The notes: generated by a model from the letters alone, not told the origin. Shown: positions 42,389 through 52,150, counted from the stretch's first letter. The stretch: 64,000 bases of DNA from Halomonadaceae bacterium T82-2 (GCA_001577635.1 LSBP01000001.1:62001-126000); one strand, 5' to 3'. Translations and numbers: made by a program.

Positions 42389-42516
42389 CGCCGCGAAGAA
42401 CCACGGGCGCAGCCTGACACCCAGCATGTTGCCGGCGAAGGCGGCCAGCGAGGCCGCGAGGACCAGGCAGCCGGGCGCCCCGTCGTCGAAGCCGGCCCTG
42501 TGTGCGCTACCGGCCG

Positions 42517-43542
42517 CTAGATGAAGCGCCCCAGACCGACGGCGTGACGCAGCCTGTCCATCAGCGGCGCGGCTTCCGCCCGGGCTCGATCGGCCCCCTT
42601 GCGCAGCACGGCCTCGATATGGCCCGGGTCCTCCATCAGCGCCTGATAGCGCTCGCGAGGCTCGCGCAGGTGGGCGTTGAGGTACTCGAACAACTCGTTC
42701 TTGGCCTCGCCCCAGCCGATGCCCTCGGCGTAGCGCTGGCGCATCGCCGCACTCTCCTCGGCGCTGGCGAAGGCCGAGTAGATCTGGAACAGGGTGCAGC
42801 TATCCGGATCCTTGGGCTCGCCCGGCTCCAGGGAGTTGGTCTTGATCTTGCGCACCAGCTTGAGCAGCTTTTTCTCGGAGACGAACAGCGGAATGGTGTT
42901 GTTGTAGCTCTTGGACATCTTGCGTCCGTCGAGCCCGCCGAGCACTTCCACCTTCTCGTCGACCACCGCCTCGGGCAGCGTGAAGTACTGGCTCTTGTAG
43001 AGATGATTGAAGCGCCCGGCCATGTCGCGGGCCATCTCGATGTGCTGGATCTGGTCGCGCCCCACCGGCACCTTGTTGGCGTTGAACATCAGGATGTCGG
43101 CGGCCATCAGCACCGGGTAGCCGAACAGCCCCATGGTGATGCCGCGATCGAGGTCCTGGCTGCCGGCCGCCTCGTTCTCGGCGACCGCGGCCTTGTAGGC
43201 ATGGGCCCGGTTCATCAGCCCCTTGGCGCAGACGCAGGACAGCATCCAGGTCAGCTCGGGAATCTCGGGGATGTCCGACTGGCGGTAGAAGATCGCATTG
43301 TCGGTATCCAGCCCCAGCGCCAGCCAGGTGGCGGCGATCTCCAGGCGCGACTGCTGGACACGCTTGGGATCCTGACACTTGATCAGGGCATGCAGGTCGG
43401 CGAGGAAGTAGAACGACTGGACATCGGGGTTCTGGCTCTCGGCGATCGCCGGCTTGATCGCGCCGACGTAGTTGCCGAGGTGGGGCGTGCCGGTCGTGGT
43501 GATGCCGGTGAGCACGCGGGTCGTCTTGGCGGCTGTACTCAT
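42517..43542 (-). CDS. trpS: Tryptophanyl-tRNA synthetase
   Basis: Class I aminoacyl-tRNA synthetase that charges tRNA-Trp. The 341-residue protein has the HIGH-like [13 protein letters not shown] near the start, the tryptophan/tRNA region [30 protein letters not shown] and the KMSKS motif in [12 protein letters not shown]. The start at 43542 ([13 protein letters not shown]) fits the family; the track's extra 19 residues do not. Confidence 0.97.
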   Translation of the reverse strand: MSTAAKTTRVLTGITTTGTPHLGNYVGAIKPAIAESQNPDVQSFYFLADLHALIKCQDPKRVQQSRLEIAATWLALGLDTDNAIFYRQSDIPEIPELTWMLSCVCAKGLMNRAHAYKAAVAENEAAGSQDLDRGITMGLFGYPVLMAADILMFNANKVPVGRDQIQHIEMARDMAGRFNHLYKSQYFTLPEAVVDEKVEVLGGLDGRKMSKSYNNTIPLFVSEKKLLKLVRKIKTNSLEPGEPKDPDSCTLFQIYSAFASAEESAAMRQRYAEGIGWGEAKNELFEYLNAHLREPRERYQALMEDPGHIEAVLRKGADRARAEAAPLMDRLRHAVGLGRFI

Positions 43543-43653
43543 GGAAAGCGGACTCTGCTGTCGGAAATGCCCGCTATGGTAACGCGCGCCCCCGATCAAG
43601 GCGACCGACGCCCGACGGTCACGCCGGGCGTTCGGCGGGAAGGCCCCGGCCCG

Positions 43654-44772
43654 TCAGCTCGCGACCAGGCTGGCCGGGTCGACGCTGTCGAGGCCGAAGG
43701 CCTGAGCCACGGCACGGTAGGTGATCTTGCCGTCGTGGACGTTGAGGCCGGGCAGGAAGTGCGGGTCATCGGCCAGCGCCTGCTTCCAGCCCTTGTCCGC
43801 CAGGGCGATGATGAACGGCAGGGTGGCGTTGGTCAGCGCCTGGGTGGAGGTGCGCGCCACGGCACCCGGCATGTTGGCCACGCAGTAGTGCACCACGCCG
43901 TCGACCACGTAGGTGGGCTCGGCATGGGTGGTCGCCTTGCTGGTCTCGAAACAGCCGCCCTGATCGATGGCGACGTCGACCAGCACGCTGCCCGGCTGCA
44001 TGTCGGCCAGCTGGGCGCGGGTGATCAGCTTGGGCGCGGCGGCCCCCGGCACCAGCACCGCGCCGATGATCAGGTCGGACTCGCGAATCGCCTCTTCCAG
44101 GGAGTCGGCGGTGGAATAGACGGTACGCACCCGCCCTTGGTAGCGATGATCGAGCACCTCCAGGCGCGGCAGCGACTTGTCCAGCACGGTCACCTCGGCA
44201 CCCAGACCCAGCGCCATGCGCGCCGCGTTCTCGCCGACCACGCCGCCGCCGATTACCGTGACCTTGGCCGGCGCCACGCCGGGCACACCCGGCAGCAGCA
44301 CGCCGGAACCGCCCTGGGCCTTCTCGAGGCTGTGCGCCCCGGCCTGCACGGCCATGCGACCGGCCACACGACTCATCGGCGCCAGCAGCGGCAGGCCGCC
44401 CTGGGCATCGGTGATGGTCTCGTAGGCGATACAGGTCGCCCCGGAAGCCATCAGGCCCTTGGTCAGCGATTCCTCGGCCGCCAGGTGCAGGTAGGTGAAC
44501 AGGGTCTGGCCCGACGAGAGACGCGCGACTTCCTCGCGCTGCGGCTCCTTGACCTTGAGAATCAGCTCGGCCGCGCTCCACAGCACCTCGACATCGGACT
44601 CCAGGCTCGCCCCGGCCGCCTCGAAGGCGCTGTCGGCGAAACCGGAACCGTCGCCGGCCCCGGTCTGCACGATGACCTGATGACCGCGCTCGACCAGTTC
44701 ACGCACCCCGGTCGGGGTCAGCGCGACGCGATACTCGTGGTTCTTGATTTCCTTGGGAACGGCAATCTTCAT
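43654..44772 (-). CDS. ald: Alanine dehydrogenase
   Basis: NAD-dependent interconversion of alanine with pyruvate and ammonium. The 372-residue protein begins [20 protein letters not shown], has KVKEPQ and TYLHLAAE (substrate-binding Lys and His) and the nucleotide fold [26 protein letters not shown] precedes the ATG. It is the usual 370-residue Ald. Upstream lies a 180-nt gap with palindromes and AT-rich DNA; regulation by an Lrp-type factor is known for ald genes but is only a guess here. Confidence 0.96.
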   Translation of the reverse strand: MKIAVPKEIKNHEYRVALTPTGVRELVERGHQVIVQTGAGDGSGFADSAFEAAGASLESDVEVLWSAAELILKVKEPQREEVARLSSGQTLFTYLHLAAEESLTKGLMASGATCIAYETITDAQGGLPLLAPMSRVAGRMAVQAGAHSLEKAQGGSGVLLPGVPGVAPAKVTVIGGGVVGENAARMALGLGAEVTVLDKSLPRLEVLDHRYQGRVRTVYSTADSLEEAIRESDLIIGAVLVPGAAAPKLITRAQLADMQPGSVLVDVAIDQGGCFETSKATTHAEPTYVVDGVVHYCVANMPGAVARTSTQALTNATLPFIIALADKGWKQALADDPHFLPGLNVHDGKITYRAVAQAFGLDSVDPASLVAS

Positions 44773-44893
44773 GACACCCTCCTGCGATGGACGTGTTGGA
44801 CAGGGCGAGCCCGTGGATTCACACGCCATTAGTACAGCAGCTTTGGGGGATCACGATAGGCAGCCGGCGCAAAACAAAAACTTCGCCCGGACA

Positions 44894-44918
44894 GCGGTTT
44901 TCTGCCAGAAAAAACCGC
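44894..44918. promoter_or_regulatory. Palindrome upstream of ald
   Basis: GCGGTTTT(CTGCCAGAA)AAAACCGC, an 8-bp inverted repeat, lies 122 nt before the ald start codon. A second one, CACGAAA/TTTCGTG (44934-44950), sits just past the thioesterase stop. The first could be an operator for ald; the second could be the terminator of the upstream gene, though it lacks a U-tract. Confidence 0.3.
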
Positions 44919-44952
44919 GGCAAGAGCGCATGACACGAAAAACTTTCGTGAC

Positions 44953-45393
44953 CTAGGCGGGCTCCATTACCAGGGCGCCGCCATAGGTGTCGCGAAAGGC
45001 GGCCGGCAGGCGCCGGGGGCGGCCGCTGGACAGCGCGACGCAAGCGAAGCGGGTGCGGGCCCGCAACAGCGTCGCGCCGTCACTCGGGCGGATCAGCTGG
45101 AAGCGCCGCGTCAGCGTCAGCCGGCCGTCGCAGGCCACGATCCAGGTCGCCAGGCGCAGCGCATCGCCGGCGAAGGCCGGCGCCAGGTAGTCCAGCTCAT
45201 GGCGATGCACCACCATGCCGCGGTCCAGCGCCCGATAATCGTCGAGGCTCAGCCCCAGCGAGCGGGAGTGCGCCCAGCTGGCCTGCTCGACCCAGCGCAG
45301 GTATTCGGCATTGTTGACGTGGCCGTAGTGATCGATTGCCGCCTCGTCGACGACAATCGTGATCGTGAAGGGGGCCGCCAGATCCCAGTCCAT
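44953..45393 (-). CDS. Acyl-CoA thioesterase, hot-dog fold (4HBT family)
   Basis: Single hot-dog domain of 146 residues. The catalytic region DEAAIDHYGHVNNAEYLRWVEQA matches the YbgC/FadM-type 4-hydroxybenzoyl-CoA thioesterase family (Tyr-Gly-His-Val-Asn). Later it has VHRHELDYLAPAFAGD and LTLTRRFQLIR. The start at 45393 has GGGAGG upstream. It follows rlmI by 23 nt. The exact substrate cannot be told. Confidence 0.88.
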   Translation of the reverse strand: MDWDLAAPFTITIVVDEAAIDHYGHVNNAEYLRWVEQASWAHSRSLGLSLDDYRALDRGMVVHRHELDYLAPAFAGDALRLATWIVACDGRLTLTRRFQLIRPSDGATLLRARTRFACVALSSGRPRRLPAAFRDTYGGALVMEPA

Positions 45394-45416
45394 GCCTTGC
45401 CTCCCGGCCGTCTCGG

Positions 45417-46607
45417 CTAGTCGCGGAACACGCGCACGCCCAGCGCCTTGAGGTAGGCCGTCTCGGGAATCGACGGGTGCACCGGGTGGTCCGGTCCCTG
45501 TCCGCCCTGATAGAGGATCTGACCGTGCCGGTCCTGGTGACGCACCGCACCGCGCACGCACTCCACCAGCCGCTCGGTAGCCAGATGCATCGAGCAGGAG
45601 GCGGAGAGCAGCAGGCCGTCGCGTCCCAGCAGGCGCATCGCCTCGCGGTTGAGACGCGCGTAGGCGCGCTCGCCGTTGGCGATGTCCTTGCGCCGCTTGA
45701 TGAACGCCGGCGGATCGAGAATCACCACGTCGAAATGCTCACCGTCGGCCTTGAGCGCGGCCAGGGCCTCGAAGGCATCGGCCTCGCCTACCGCCACCCG
45801 GTCGTCCACCCCGTTGAGCGTGGCGTTTTCGGCCACACGCTCCAGCGCCTCGGCGGAACGGTCCACGCACAGTACCTCGCTGGCGCCGTGCGCCGCCGCC
45901 TGCACACCCCAGCCACCGATGTAGCTGAACAGGTCCAGCACCCGCTTGCCCTCCACCAAGGCGTTGAGCCAGGCCCGGTTGGGGCGATGATCGTAGAACC
46001 AGCCGGTCTTCTGGCCGTCGAGCACCGGCGCGACGAAGCGCACACCGTTCTCCTCGAGCAGTACCTGCTCGGGCAGTTCGCCGTGGACCACCGCCACCTC
46101 GCTCTCGAGCTGCTCCTGGCGGCGCCCGGAGGTATCGTTCTTGAACACGATCGCCCGCGGCGAGAGCACCTTGTCCAGCGCCGCGATCACTTCCTCGGCC
46201 AGCCGCTCCATGCCCAGAGTATTGAGCTGGACCACCAGCACGTCCCCGAAGCGATCGACCACCAGCCCCGGCAGCAAATCGCCCTCGCCGTGCACCAGGC
46301 GATAGAACGGCTTGTCGAACAGCCGCTCGCGCAGCGCCAGCGCCTGGTTGAAGCGGTGCACCAGCAGCGAGCGATCCAGCCTCACGTTGACATCGCGGGA
46401 TACCACGCGGGCGCAGATCAGCGAGTGCGGATTGACATAGGCGATGCCCATCGGCTTGCCGTTGGCGGCCTCGATGATCGCCTGGCTACCCGGCTCCACC
46501 GTCTTGAGCGGCGTGGCCTGGATGTCGATCTCGTTGGAATAGAGCCAGAGATGACCGGCCTTGAGGCGGCGATCGGCGTTCTTCTTCAGGCGCAGGCGTT
46601 CGGTCAC
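45417..46607 (-). CDS. rlmI: 23S rRNA m5C1962 methyltransferase RlmI-like (GTG start)
   Basis: SAM-dependent rRNA methyltransferase. The 396-residue protein has an N-terminal PUA domain (LRLKKNADRRLKAGHLWLYS) and a Rossmann methyltransferase domain: DGQKTGWFYDHRPNR, VLDLFSYIGGWGVQAA and the catalytic VVILDPPAFIKRRKD. The start is GTG at 46607 with GGAG upstream. Its length equals E. coli RlmI (396). The nearest confusable relative would be RlmK/RlmL-type enzymes, but the PUA layout fits RlmI. Confidence 0.92.
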   Translation of the reverse strand: MTERLRLKKNADRRLKAGHLWLYSNEIDIQATPLKTVEPGSQAIIEAANGKPMGIAYVNPHSLICARVVSRDVNVRLDRSLLVHRFNQALALRERLFDKPFYRLVHGEGDLLPGLVVDRFGDVLVVQLNTLGMERLAEEVIAALDKVLSPRAIVFKNDTSGRRQEQLESEVAVVHGELPEQVLLEENGVRFVAPVLDGQKTGWFYDHRPNRAWLNALVEGKRVLDLFSYIGGWGVQAAAHGASEVLCVDRSAEALERVAENATLNGVDDRVAVGEADAFEALAALKADGEHFDVVILDPPAFIKRRKDIANGERAYARLNREAMRLLGRDGLLLSASCSMHLATERLVECVRGAVRHQDRHGQILYQGGQGPDHPVHPSIPETAYLKALGVRVFRD

Positions 46608-46701
46608 GGTAACTCCGGTTCAGATCATCGGGAATTGGCGGCATTTTAACGCGCTTGCAGGCCCCCGAGAAAAGTCCACGGGTCTTCATGCGCGGAGAAA
46701 C

Positions 46702-46830
46702 GCTGAACAAATCGCCGAGCAGTGTAAAGCGCAAGGCGCACGGAGCACAGAAACCGGAGCCTATGAGTTATAGGTGAGGATTTCGAGCACCGCGCAACGC
46801 AGCGATTTGCCTGCGCAGGCATTTGCGTTG
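46702..46830 (+). repeat. Dispersed repeat, diverged relative of the element at 52636
   Basis: About 110 nt aligns by eye with the 52.7-kb element: GCCGAGC, then CGCAAGGC, GGAG, TA...TA, TGAG, ATT, GAG and AACGCAGC in the same order and near-equal spacing. It ends next to the perfect palindrome TGCCTGCGCAGGCA (46808-46821). It fills the 227-nt gap between rlmI and mutM. Ends are uncertain; imperfect terminal repeats around AAATCGC are visible. Confidence 0.55.
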
Positions 46831-46834
46831 TTAC

Positions 46835-47650
46835 TCAACTCTGGCAGCGCGGACAGAACACGCTGGCCCGCTGCCCCAGGGTGACGTTGCGCAGTTCACC
46901 GCCACAGCGGCGGCAGGGTTCGCCGGCGCGCCCGTAGACATTGAGGCGCTGGGCGAAGTAGCCGGGCTCGCCCACGCCGCTGACGAAGTCACGCAGCGTG
47001 GTGCCGCCCTGGGTGATGGCCGCGGCGAGCACCTCGCGGACGGCCTCGGCCAGTCGCGCGTAGCGCTCCCCCGCGATACGCCCGGCCGGTCGGCGCGGAT
47101 CGATGCCGGCCAGAAACAGTGCCTCGGCGGCATAGATATTGCCCACGCCCACCACCACGGCGTTGTCCATCAGAAACGGCTTGACCGCCAGGCGCCGGCC
47201 GCGGGACAGCCGATACAGACGTTCGCCGTCGAAGTCCGGCGACAGCGGTTCCGGCCCCAGCCTGGCCAGGCGCGGGTCATCGCTCACCCCGCCGCGCAAC
47301 CAGTCGACGAAGCCGAAGCGGCGCGGGTCGTGATAGCGCAGGATGACCCCGTCATCGACCACCAGGTCGACATGGTCGTGCTTCTTCGGCAGCTCGCCCA
47401 GCCGGGCGATGCGCAGGCTGCCCGACATGCCCAGATGCCACAGCAGGGTGCGCGTGCCCACGGGGATCGTCAGATACTTGGCGCGGCGACCCGGCTCGCC
47501 GATTTGGCGGCCGACGAGTGCGTCCTCGAGATCCACCGGCACCGGGGTGCGCAGACGGCGCTCGCGCACGATCACCTCGCGGATCTCGCGGCCTTGCAGG
47601 TACGGCGCGATGCCGCGGCGGGTAGTCTCGACTTCGGGCAACTCGGGCAT
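46835..47650 (-). CDS. mutM: Formamidopyrimidine-DNA glycosylase
   Basis: Removes 8-oxoguanine and cuts the abasic site. The 271-residue protein begins [12 protein letters not shown] after Met (catalytic Pro and Glu). It shows the H2TH region [17 protein letters not shown] and a complete C-terminal zinc finger (CRRCGGEL, then FCPRC). Length and all catalytic residues are normal. Confidence 0.98.
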   Translation of the reverse strand: MPELPEVETTRRGIAPYLQGREIREVIVRERRLRTPVPVDLEDALVGRQIGEPGRRAKYLTIPVGTRTLLWHLGMSGSLRIARLGELPKKHDHVDLVVDDGVILRYHDPRRFGFVDWLRGGVSDDPRLARLGPEPLSPDFDGERLYRLSRGRRLAVKPFLMDNAVVVGVGNIYAAEALFLAGIDPRRPAGRIAGERYARLAEAVREVLAAAITQGGTTLRDFVSGVGEPGYFAQRLNVYGRAGEPCRRCGGELRNVTLGQRASVFCPRCQS

Positions 47651-47706
47651 GGAGAGACTCCGTCACGAACCGAGGAGAGGGCAAGTCATATAGCGAGCAG
47701 AGACGA

Positions 47707-47731
47707 AAAGACCCGGCAAGGCCGGGTCTTT
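47707..47731. terminator. Terminator after rpmG
   Basis: 11-bp stem AAAGACCCGGC/GCCGGGTCTTT with loop AAG. On the minus strand it ends in TTTTCG, so it terminates rpmB-rpmG, 90 nt past the rpmG stop. Confidence 0.75.
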
Positions 47732-47821
47732 CTCGGCAGGCGCAACACGCCTGCGGCGGAAGCACAGCTTCACGTGCCGGATCGCGCCACCGCAAAAGGC
47801 GCCGCGTTCGACGGCAACGCG

Positions 47822-47977
47822 TTACTTGATCTTGGCTTCCTTGTACATCACGTGCTTGCGGACCACCGGATCGTACTTCTTGAATTCGAGCTTGTCCGGG
47901 GTGTTCCGCTTGTTCTTGTCGGTGGTGTAGAAGTGGCCGGTACCGGCGCTGGACACCAACTTGATCTTGTCACGCAT
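47822..47977 (-). CDS. rpmG: 50S ribosomal protein L33
   Basis: Large-subunit protein of 51 residues, too short for the ORF track. The minus strand from ATG at 47977 reads [19 protein letters not shown], continues [18 protein letters not shown] and ends YKEAKIK. This is the cysteine-free L33 form with no zinc ribbon. It follows rpmB by 15 nt, the usual rpmBG pair, and ends in a terminator. Confidence 0.97.
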   Translation of the reverse strand: MRDKIKLVSSAGTGHFYTTDKNKRNTPDKLEFKKYDPVVRKHVMYKEAKIK

Positions 47978-47992
47978 GAGTCTCGTCTCCCC

Positions 47993-48229
47993 TTAGATGC
48001 GCTCGCCGCGCTTGCGAATATCGGTCAGCACCGCCTCGATGCCCTTCTTGTCGATGATGCGCATGCCCTTGGAGGAAACACGCAGCTTGACGAAGCGCTT
48101 CTCGGCTTCCACCCAGAAACGGTGGGTGTGCAGGTTCGGCACGAAACGACGACGCGTCTTGCGCTGGGAGTGGGATACGTTGTTACCAGTCACCGGACGC
48201 TTGCCGGTAACCTGACATACTTTGGACAT
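47993..48229 (-). CDS. rpmB: 50S ribosomal protein L28
   Basis: Large-subunit protein of 78 residues, [20 protein letters not shown] onward, matching L28 from end to end. The start at 48229 has GGAGG upstream; the track's MEAL extension is not part of L28. It is first in the rpmB-rpmG operon, with a good promoter at 48346-48374. Confidence 0.98.
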   Translation of the reverse strand: MSKVCQVTGKRPVTGNNVSHSQRKTRRRFVPNLHTHRFWVEAEKRFVKLRVSSKGMRIIDKKGIEAVLTDIRKRGERI

Positions 48230-48345
48230 GAGAGCCTCCAACCGCTGGGCGAGTTGTTCAAAACCTGTCGGGCAAACCGGGAAGAGAGAATGGCAGGTAA
48301 CCGCCTTCCGCCCCTTAATTAACCCAAGGAAGTCAAAGGGCGTAC

Positions 48346-48374
48346 TTTATACCAGAGACCCCGTCTTCCGGCAA
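48346..48374 (-). promoter_or_regulatory. rpmBG promoter
   Basis: The minus strand reads TTGCCG, a 17-nt spacer and TATAAA, with transcription near 48339 and a leader of about 110 nt. The -10 context GGTATAAAG is identical to that of the rpsB promoter. Confidence 0.6.
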
Positions 48375-48422
48375 CCGGAAATGGCGACGAAAACGTCTGC
48401 CGGCTTCCCCTCGACGCCGACG

Positions 48423-49097
48423 CTACAGCCAGCCGCGCTCGGCGAACGACACCACCTCGCCGTCGCCGATCACGAAATGATCGAGTACGCGGATCTCGAA
48501 CAGCGCCAGCGCCTCCTGCAGCCGGGTGGTGATGCGCCGGTCGGCGTCGCTGGGCTCGGCCACCCCCGAGGGATGATTGTGGGCGAAGATCAGGGCGCCG
48601 GCCCCCAGCGCCAAGGCCCGTTTGGCGACTTCGCGCGGATAGACCGAGGCACTGTCCAGCGTGCCGCGGGACAGCGACTCGAAACGGATCACCCGATGCT
48701 GAGTATCCAGAAACAGGGCGGCGAACTCCTCGTGCCCGAGATGACGCAACTGCGACGCCAGGTAGCTGCGCACCAGCGACGGCGAGGTTAGCGCCCCGCC
48801 ACGCTCGAGCTGACTGGCCAGGTGCCGGCGGGACAGTTCGAGTACCGCCTGGAGCTGCACGTACTTGGCCTCGCCCAGGCCGTGCTCGGCGCAGAAACGC
48901 TGGCGATCGGCTTCCAGCAGCGGCCGCAGGCCACCGAAGGCGCCGAGCAGATCCCGCGCCAGATCCACCGCCGAACGCCCCTTCACCCCCACCCGCAGGA
49001 AGATGGCCAGCAGTTCGGCATCGCTGAGCGCATCCGCCCCCAGGCTCAGCAGCTTCTCGCGAGGGCGCTCGCCCTCCGGCCAGTCACGAATCCCCAT
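48423..49097 (-). CDS. radC: RadC family protein (UPF0758, JAMM motif)
   Basis: 224-residue protein with an N-terminal HhH part ([24 protein letters not shown]) and a C-terminal JAMM-type metalloprotease-like domain. The metal ligands are in [18 protein letters not shown]. The true role of RadC is unclear; the old DNA repair assignment has been withdrawn. GGAGGGAG precedes the start. It lies next to rpmBG and near coaBC-dut, as in E. coli (dut, coaBC, radC, rpmB). Confidence 0.95.
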   Translation of the reverse strand: MGIRDWPEGERPREKLLSLGADALSDAELLAIFLRVGVKGRSAVDLARDLLGAFGGLRPLLEADRQRFCAEHGLGEAKYVQLQAVLELSRRHLASQLERGGALTSPSLVRSYLASQLRHLGHEEFAALFLDTQHRVIRFESLSRGTLDSASVYPREVAKRALALGAGALIFAHNHPSGVAEPSDADRRITTRLQEALALFEIRVLDHFVIGDGEVVSFAERGWL

Positions 49098-49234
49098 CGG
49101 CTCCCTCCACTCCAGCTCCGGGTGTGTTCACGGCATCCTCACGCAGAATATCAGCAATGATGCATAAATAAATACACACCTCACCCAGGTGGCGTTGTCG
49201 GCGCTTCCGGCACGACAGGCCTGCTCCCGGGCAA

Positions 49235-49256
49235 GCGGCCTCTATACTGAGGCCGC
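49235..49256. promoter_or_regulatory. Operator-like palindrome around a -10 box
   Basis: GCGGCCTC-TATACT-GAGGCCGC: a perfect 8-bp inverted repeat encloses a good -10 hexamer, 58 nt before the mannitol dehydrogenase family gene. No good -35 is visible, which fits an activator- or repressor-controlled promoter. Confidence 0.4.
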
Positions 49257-49313
49257 CCACGGCCATCGCCTGGCATGGGATACGCGGCGACCAGCGCGAC
49301 AAGGAGTCAGGAG

Positions 49314-50759
49314 ATGGCACTTCACAGGGTGGGCAGCCAGTATGCAGACGCCCGGTCGGGTATCGTCCACCTCGGCCTGGGTGCCTTCCACCGCGCCCAC
49401 CAGGCGGTCTACGTCGAGCGCAACCTGGCGCGCCACGGCGGCGGGGACTGGGGCATCATCAGCGCCAACATCCGTTCCAACCGCCGGCTCGTCGAACTGA
49501 TGCGCCAGCGCGACCGGCGCTACCACGTCGCCGAATACGCCGACCGCGCGCATGTCACGCTGCGCGAGATCGGCGCGATCCGCGAGACGCTCTACGCCGG
49601 TCCCGACGGCGCCGACCTCGAGGCCCTGCTGGCCCGCATGAGCGAACCGGGCGTGCGCATCGTCACCCTGACCGTCACCGAGAAGGGCTACCATCTGAGT
49701 CCCGCCGACGGCCGTCTGCTCGTCGACGCCCCGCCGATCGCCCACGACATCGCCGAGCCCGCCATACCGCACAGCGCCCCGGGGATGCTCGTCGAGGCGC
49801 TGGCCCGCCGCCGTGCCGCCGGCACGCCGGCCTTCACGGTACTCAGCTGCGACAACATACCGGACAACGGCAGGCGCGTTCGCCGCGCGGTGATCGAGCT
49901 GGCGCGCCATCGCGACGAAGGCCTCGCCGAGTGGATCGCCGAGCACGTCGCCTTTCCCTGCAGCATGGTCGACCGCATCGTACCGGCGATGACCGACGAC
50001 GACGTCGCGCGCCTCGCGGCGCTGGGCGCAGACGACCCGGCGGCGGTGGTCTGCGAGGCCTTCAGCCAATGGGTGATCGAGGACGACTTCCCGCAGGGCC
50101 GTCCCGACTGGGAGCATGACGGCGTGCAGATGGTCGCCGACGTCGCGCCCTTCGAAGCCATGAAGCTGCGCCTGCTCAACGGCAGTCACTCGCTGCTCGC
50201 CTACCTGGGGGCGCTGGCGGGTATCGAGACCGTCAGCGAGGCCGTGGGTCGTCACCAGTTCGTCGGGCTGCTGCACCGCTACATGGGTGAGGAAGCCGCG
50301 CCGACGCTGACCCTGCCGGCGGGCACCGACCTCGATGCCTACGCGGCGAACCTGCTCGCGCGCTTCGCCAACGACAGCCTTCATCACCGCCTGCAGCAGA
50401 TCGCCATGGACGGCTCGCAGAAGCTGCACCAGCGCTGGCTCGCCGGTGCCCGGGCAAGGATCGACGCCGGCGGCGACGTCGCCTGCACGGCGCTCGGCGT
50501 GGCGGCCTGGATTCGCTACACCGCCGGCAACAACCTGGCGGGCGAGAGCCACCCGGTGAACGACCCCATGGCCGAGACCTTCGCCGCCCTGCACGAGGCA
50601 CACCAGGAACCGGCCGCATTGGTCGCGGCCTTTCTCGCCCTCGATGCCATCGTCCCGCGCGAGCTGGCCGGGAATACCCGCTTCTCCGGGGCGGTGCTCG
50701 ATGCCTACCGCGCACTGAACGAGAGCGGCGTGGAGGCCGCGATCCGCCGGCTGGGCTGA
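49314..50759 (+). CDS. Mannitol dehydrogenase family oxidoreductase
   Basis: NAD-dependent long-chain polyol or hexonate dehydrogenase. The 481-residue protein has the N-terminal nucleotide fold IVHLGLGAFHRAHQAVYV and the family's catalytic K-x4-N-x2-H as MKLRLLNGSHSLLAYLG near residue 283. The substrate may be mannitol, arabinitol, fructuronate (UxuB) or tagaturonate; no transporter or kinase gene is next to it to decide. The start at 49314 (MALHRVGS) has GGAG upstream twice. It sits between radC and coaBC, where most relatives have nothing, so it may be an insertion into the conserved radC-coaBC pair. Confidence 0.9.
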   Translation: MALHRVGSQYADARSGIVHLGLGAFHRAHQAVYVERNLARHGGGDWGIISANIRSNRRLVELMRQRDRRYHVAEYADRAHVTLREIGAIRETLYAGPDGADLEALLARMSEPGVRIVTLTVTEKGYHLSPADGRLLVDAPPIAHDIAEPAIPHSAPGMLVEALARRRAAGTPAFTVLSCDNIPDNGRRVRRAVIELARHRDEGLAEWIAEHVAFPCSMVDRIVPAMTDDDVARLAALGADDPAAVVCEAFSQWVIEDDFPQGRPDWEHDGVQMVADVAPFEAMKLRLLNGSHSLLAYLGALAGIETVSEAVGRHQFVGLLHRYMGEEAAPTLTLPAGTDLDAYAANLLARFANDSLHHRLQQIAMDGSQKLHQRWLAGARARIDAGGDVACTALGVAAWIRYTAGNNLAGESHPVNDPMAETFAALHEAHQEPAALVAAFLALDAIVPRELAGNTRFSGAVLDAYRALNESGVEAAIRRLG

Positions 50760-50827
50760 CGCCGACATTACGCACCGCGCCCCGCGAAATGGTAAAGTTG
50801 CCCTTTCATTCTCGAAGGTGAACCGTC

Positions 50828-52150
50828 ATGTCGGGTTTCGGGCCGCCCCTGGCCGGAAAGCGTATCCTGCTGGGCATCAGCGGCGGCATCGCCGCCTACA
50901 AGAGCGCCGTGCTCGCGCGCCTGCTCAAGAAGGCGGGCGCCGAGGTGCGCGTGGTGATGACCGAGGGCGCCCAGGCCTTCATCGCGCCGCTGACCCTCCA
51001 GGCGCTGACCGGCGAGGCGGTGCGCACCTCGCTGCTCGACCCCGAGGCGGAAGCCGGGATGGGCCACATCGAGCTGGCCCGCTGGGCGGAGCTGGTGCTG
51101 ATCGCACCCGCCACGGCCGACCTGATGGCGCGCCTGGCCCACGGCCACGCCGACGACCTGCTCACCACCCTGTGCCTGGCCACCGGCGCCGACTGCGTGA
51201 TGGCCCCGGCGATGAATCAGGCGATGTGGGCACACCCGGCGACCCGCGACAACGCCCGTCGCCTCGCGGGCTACGGCTGGCGCCTGCTGGGCCCCGACAG
51301 CGGCGACCAGGCCTGCGGTGACGTCGGCGCCGGGCGCATGCTCGAGCCCGAGACGATCGTCGAGCGGCTCCTTTCGACGCCCGACGACGTGCCTGACGTG
51401 TCGCCCGATGCCGTACCCACCGATCCGGCAGCCGGCGATACCGACGCGGCCGACCTGACCATCACCCTCACCGCCGGCCCGACCCGCGAGGCGCTCGACC
51501 CGGTGCGTTACCTCTCGAACCACAGTTCCGGCAAGATGGGCTATGCGCTGGCCGCCGCGGCGGCCGCCCGCGGCGCCCGGGTGCGCCTGATCAGTGGCCC
51601 GGTGGCCCTGGGAACGCCCGCCGGGGTCGAGCGCGTCGACGTCACCTCGGCCGAGGAGATGCTCGAGGCCACCCGCGAGGCCGTCGCCGACAGCGATGTC
51701 TTCATCGGCTGCGCGGCGGTTGCCGACTACCGTGCCGCCCGCCCCGCCGAGCACAAGATCAAGAAGACCGACGGCCAGGACACCCTGACCCTGGAACTGG
51801 TCAAGAACCCCGACATCATCGCCACGATCGCCGCCGAGACCCCACGCCCCTTCGTGGTCGGTTTCGCCGCCGAGACCCGCGACCTCGAGGCCTATGCCCG
51901 TGACAAGCTCGCCCGCAAGAACCTCGACATGATCGTCGCCAACGACGTCTCGCGCGCCGGACTGGGCTTCGGTTCGGACCGCAACGCCGCGCTGATGCTG
52001 TGGCGCGGGGCTCAGGGCAGCGAGGGGCGTCGCGAGCTGCCGGCCCAGTCCAAGGCCGCGCTGGCCGAGGCCGTGATCGACCAGGTCATCGCACGCTTTC
52101 GCGAGCGTGCTTCCACGAATGCTTCCGCGTCCCGACAGGACTCCCCATGA
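50828..52150 (+). CDS. coaBC: Phosphopantothenoylcysteine decarboxylase/synthase
   Basis: Bifunctional enzyme of coenzyme A synthesis. The CoaC flavoprotein half has [14 protein letters not shown], the catalytic His in [15 protein letters not shown], and APAMNQAMW. The CoaB half begins near [25 protein letters not shown], followed by [18 protein letters not shown]. The linker between the halves is longer and more acidic than usual ([21 protein letters not shown]). The length is 440 residues. Its stop overlaps the dut start (ATGA). Confidence 0.97.
   Translation: MSGFGPPLAGKRILLGISGGIAAYKSAVLARLLKKAGAEVRVVMTEGAQAFIAPLTLQALTGEAVRTSLLDPEAEAGMGHIELARWAELVLIAPATADLMARLAHGHADDLLTTLCLATGADCVMAPAMNQAMWAHPATRDNARRLAGYGWRLLGPDSGDQACGDVGAGRMLEPETIVERLLSTPDDVPDVSPDAVPTDPAAGDTDAADLTITLTAGPTREALDPVRYLSNHSSGKMGYALAAAAAARGARVRLISGPVALGTPAGVERVDVTSAEEMLEATREAVADSDVFIGCAAVADYRAARPAEHKIKKTDGQDTLTLELVKNPDIIATIAAETPRPFVVGFAAETRDLEAYARDKLARKNLDMIVANDVSRAGLGFGSDRNAALMLWRGAQGSEGRRELPAQSKAALAEAVIDQVIARFRERASTNASASRQDSP

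Noticed and set aside
42318-42524. 68-aa plus-strand ORF after the MOT1-type gene
   Set aside because: Overlaps the real gene out of frame, and has low complexity and no ribosome site.
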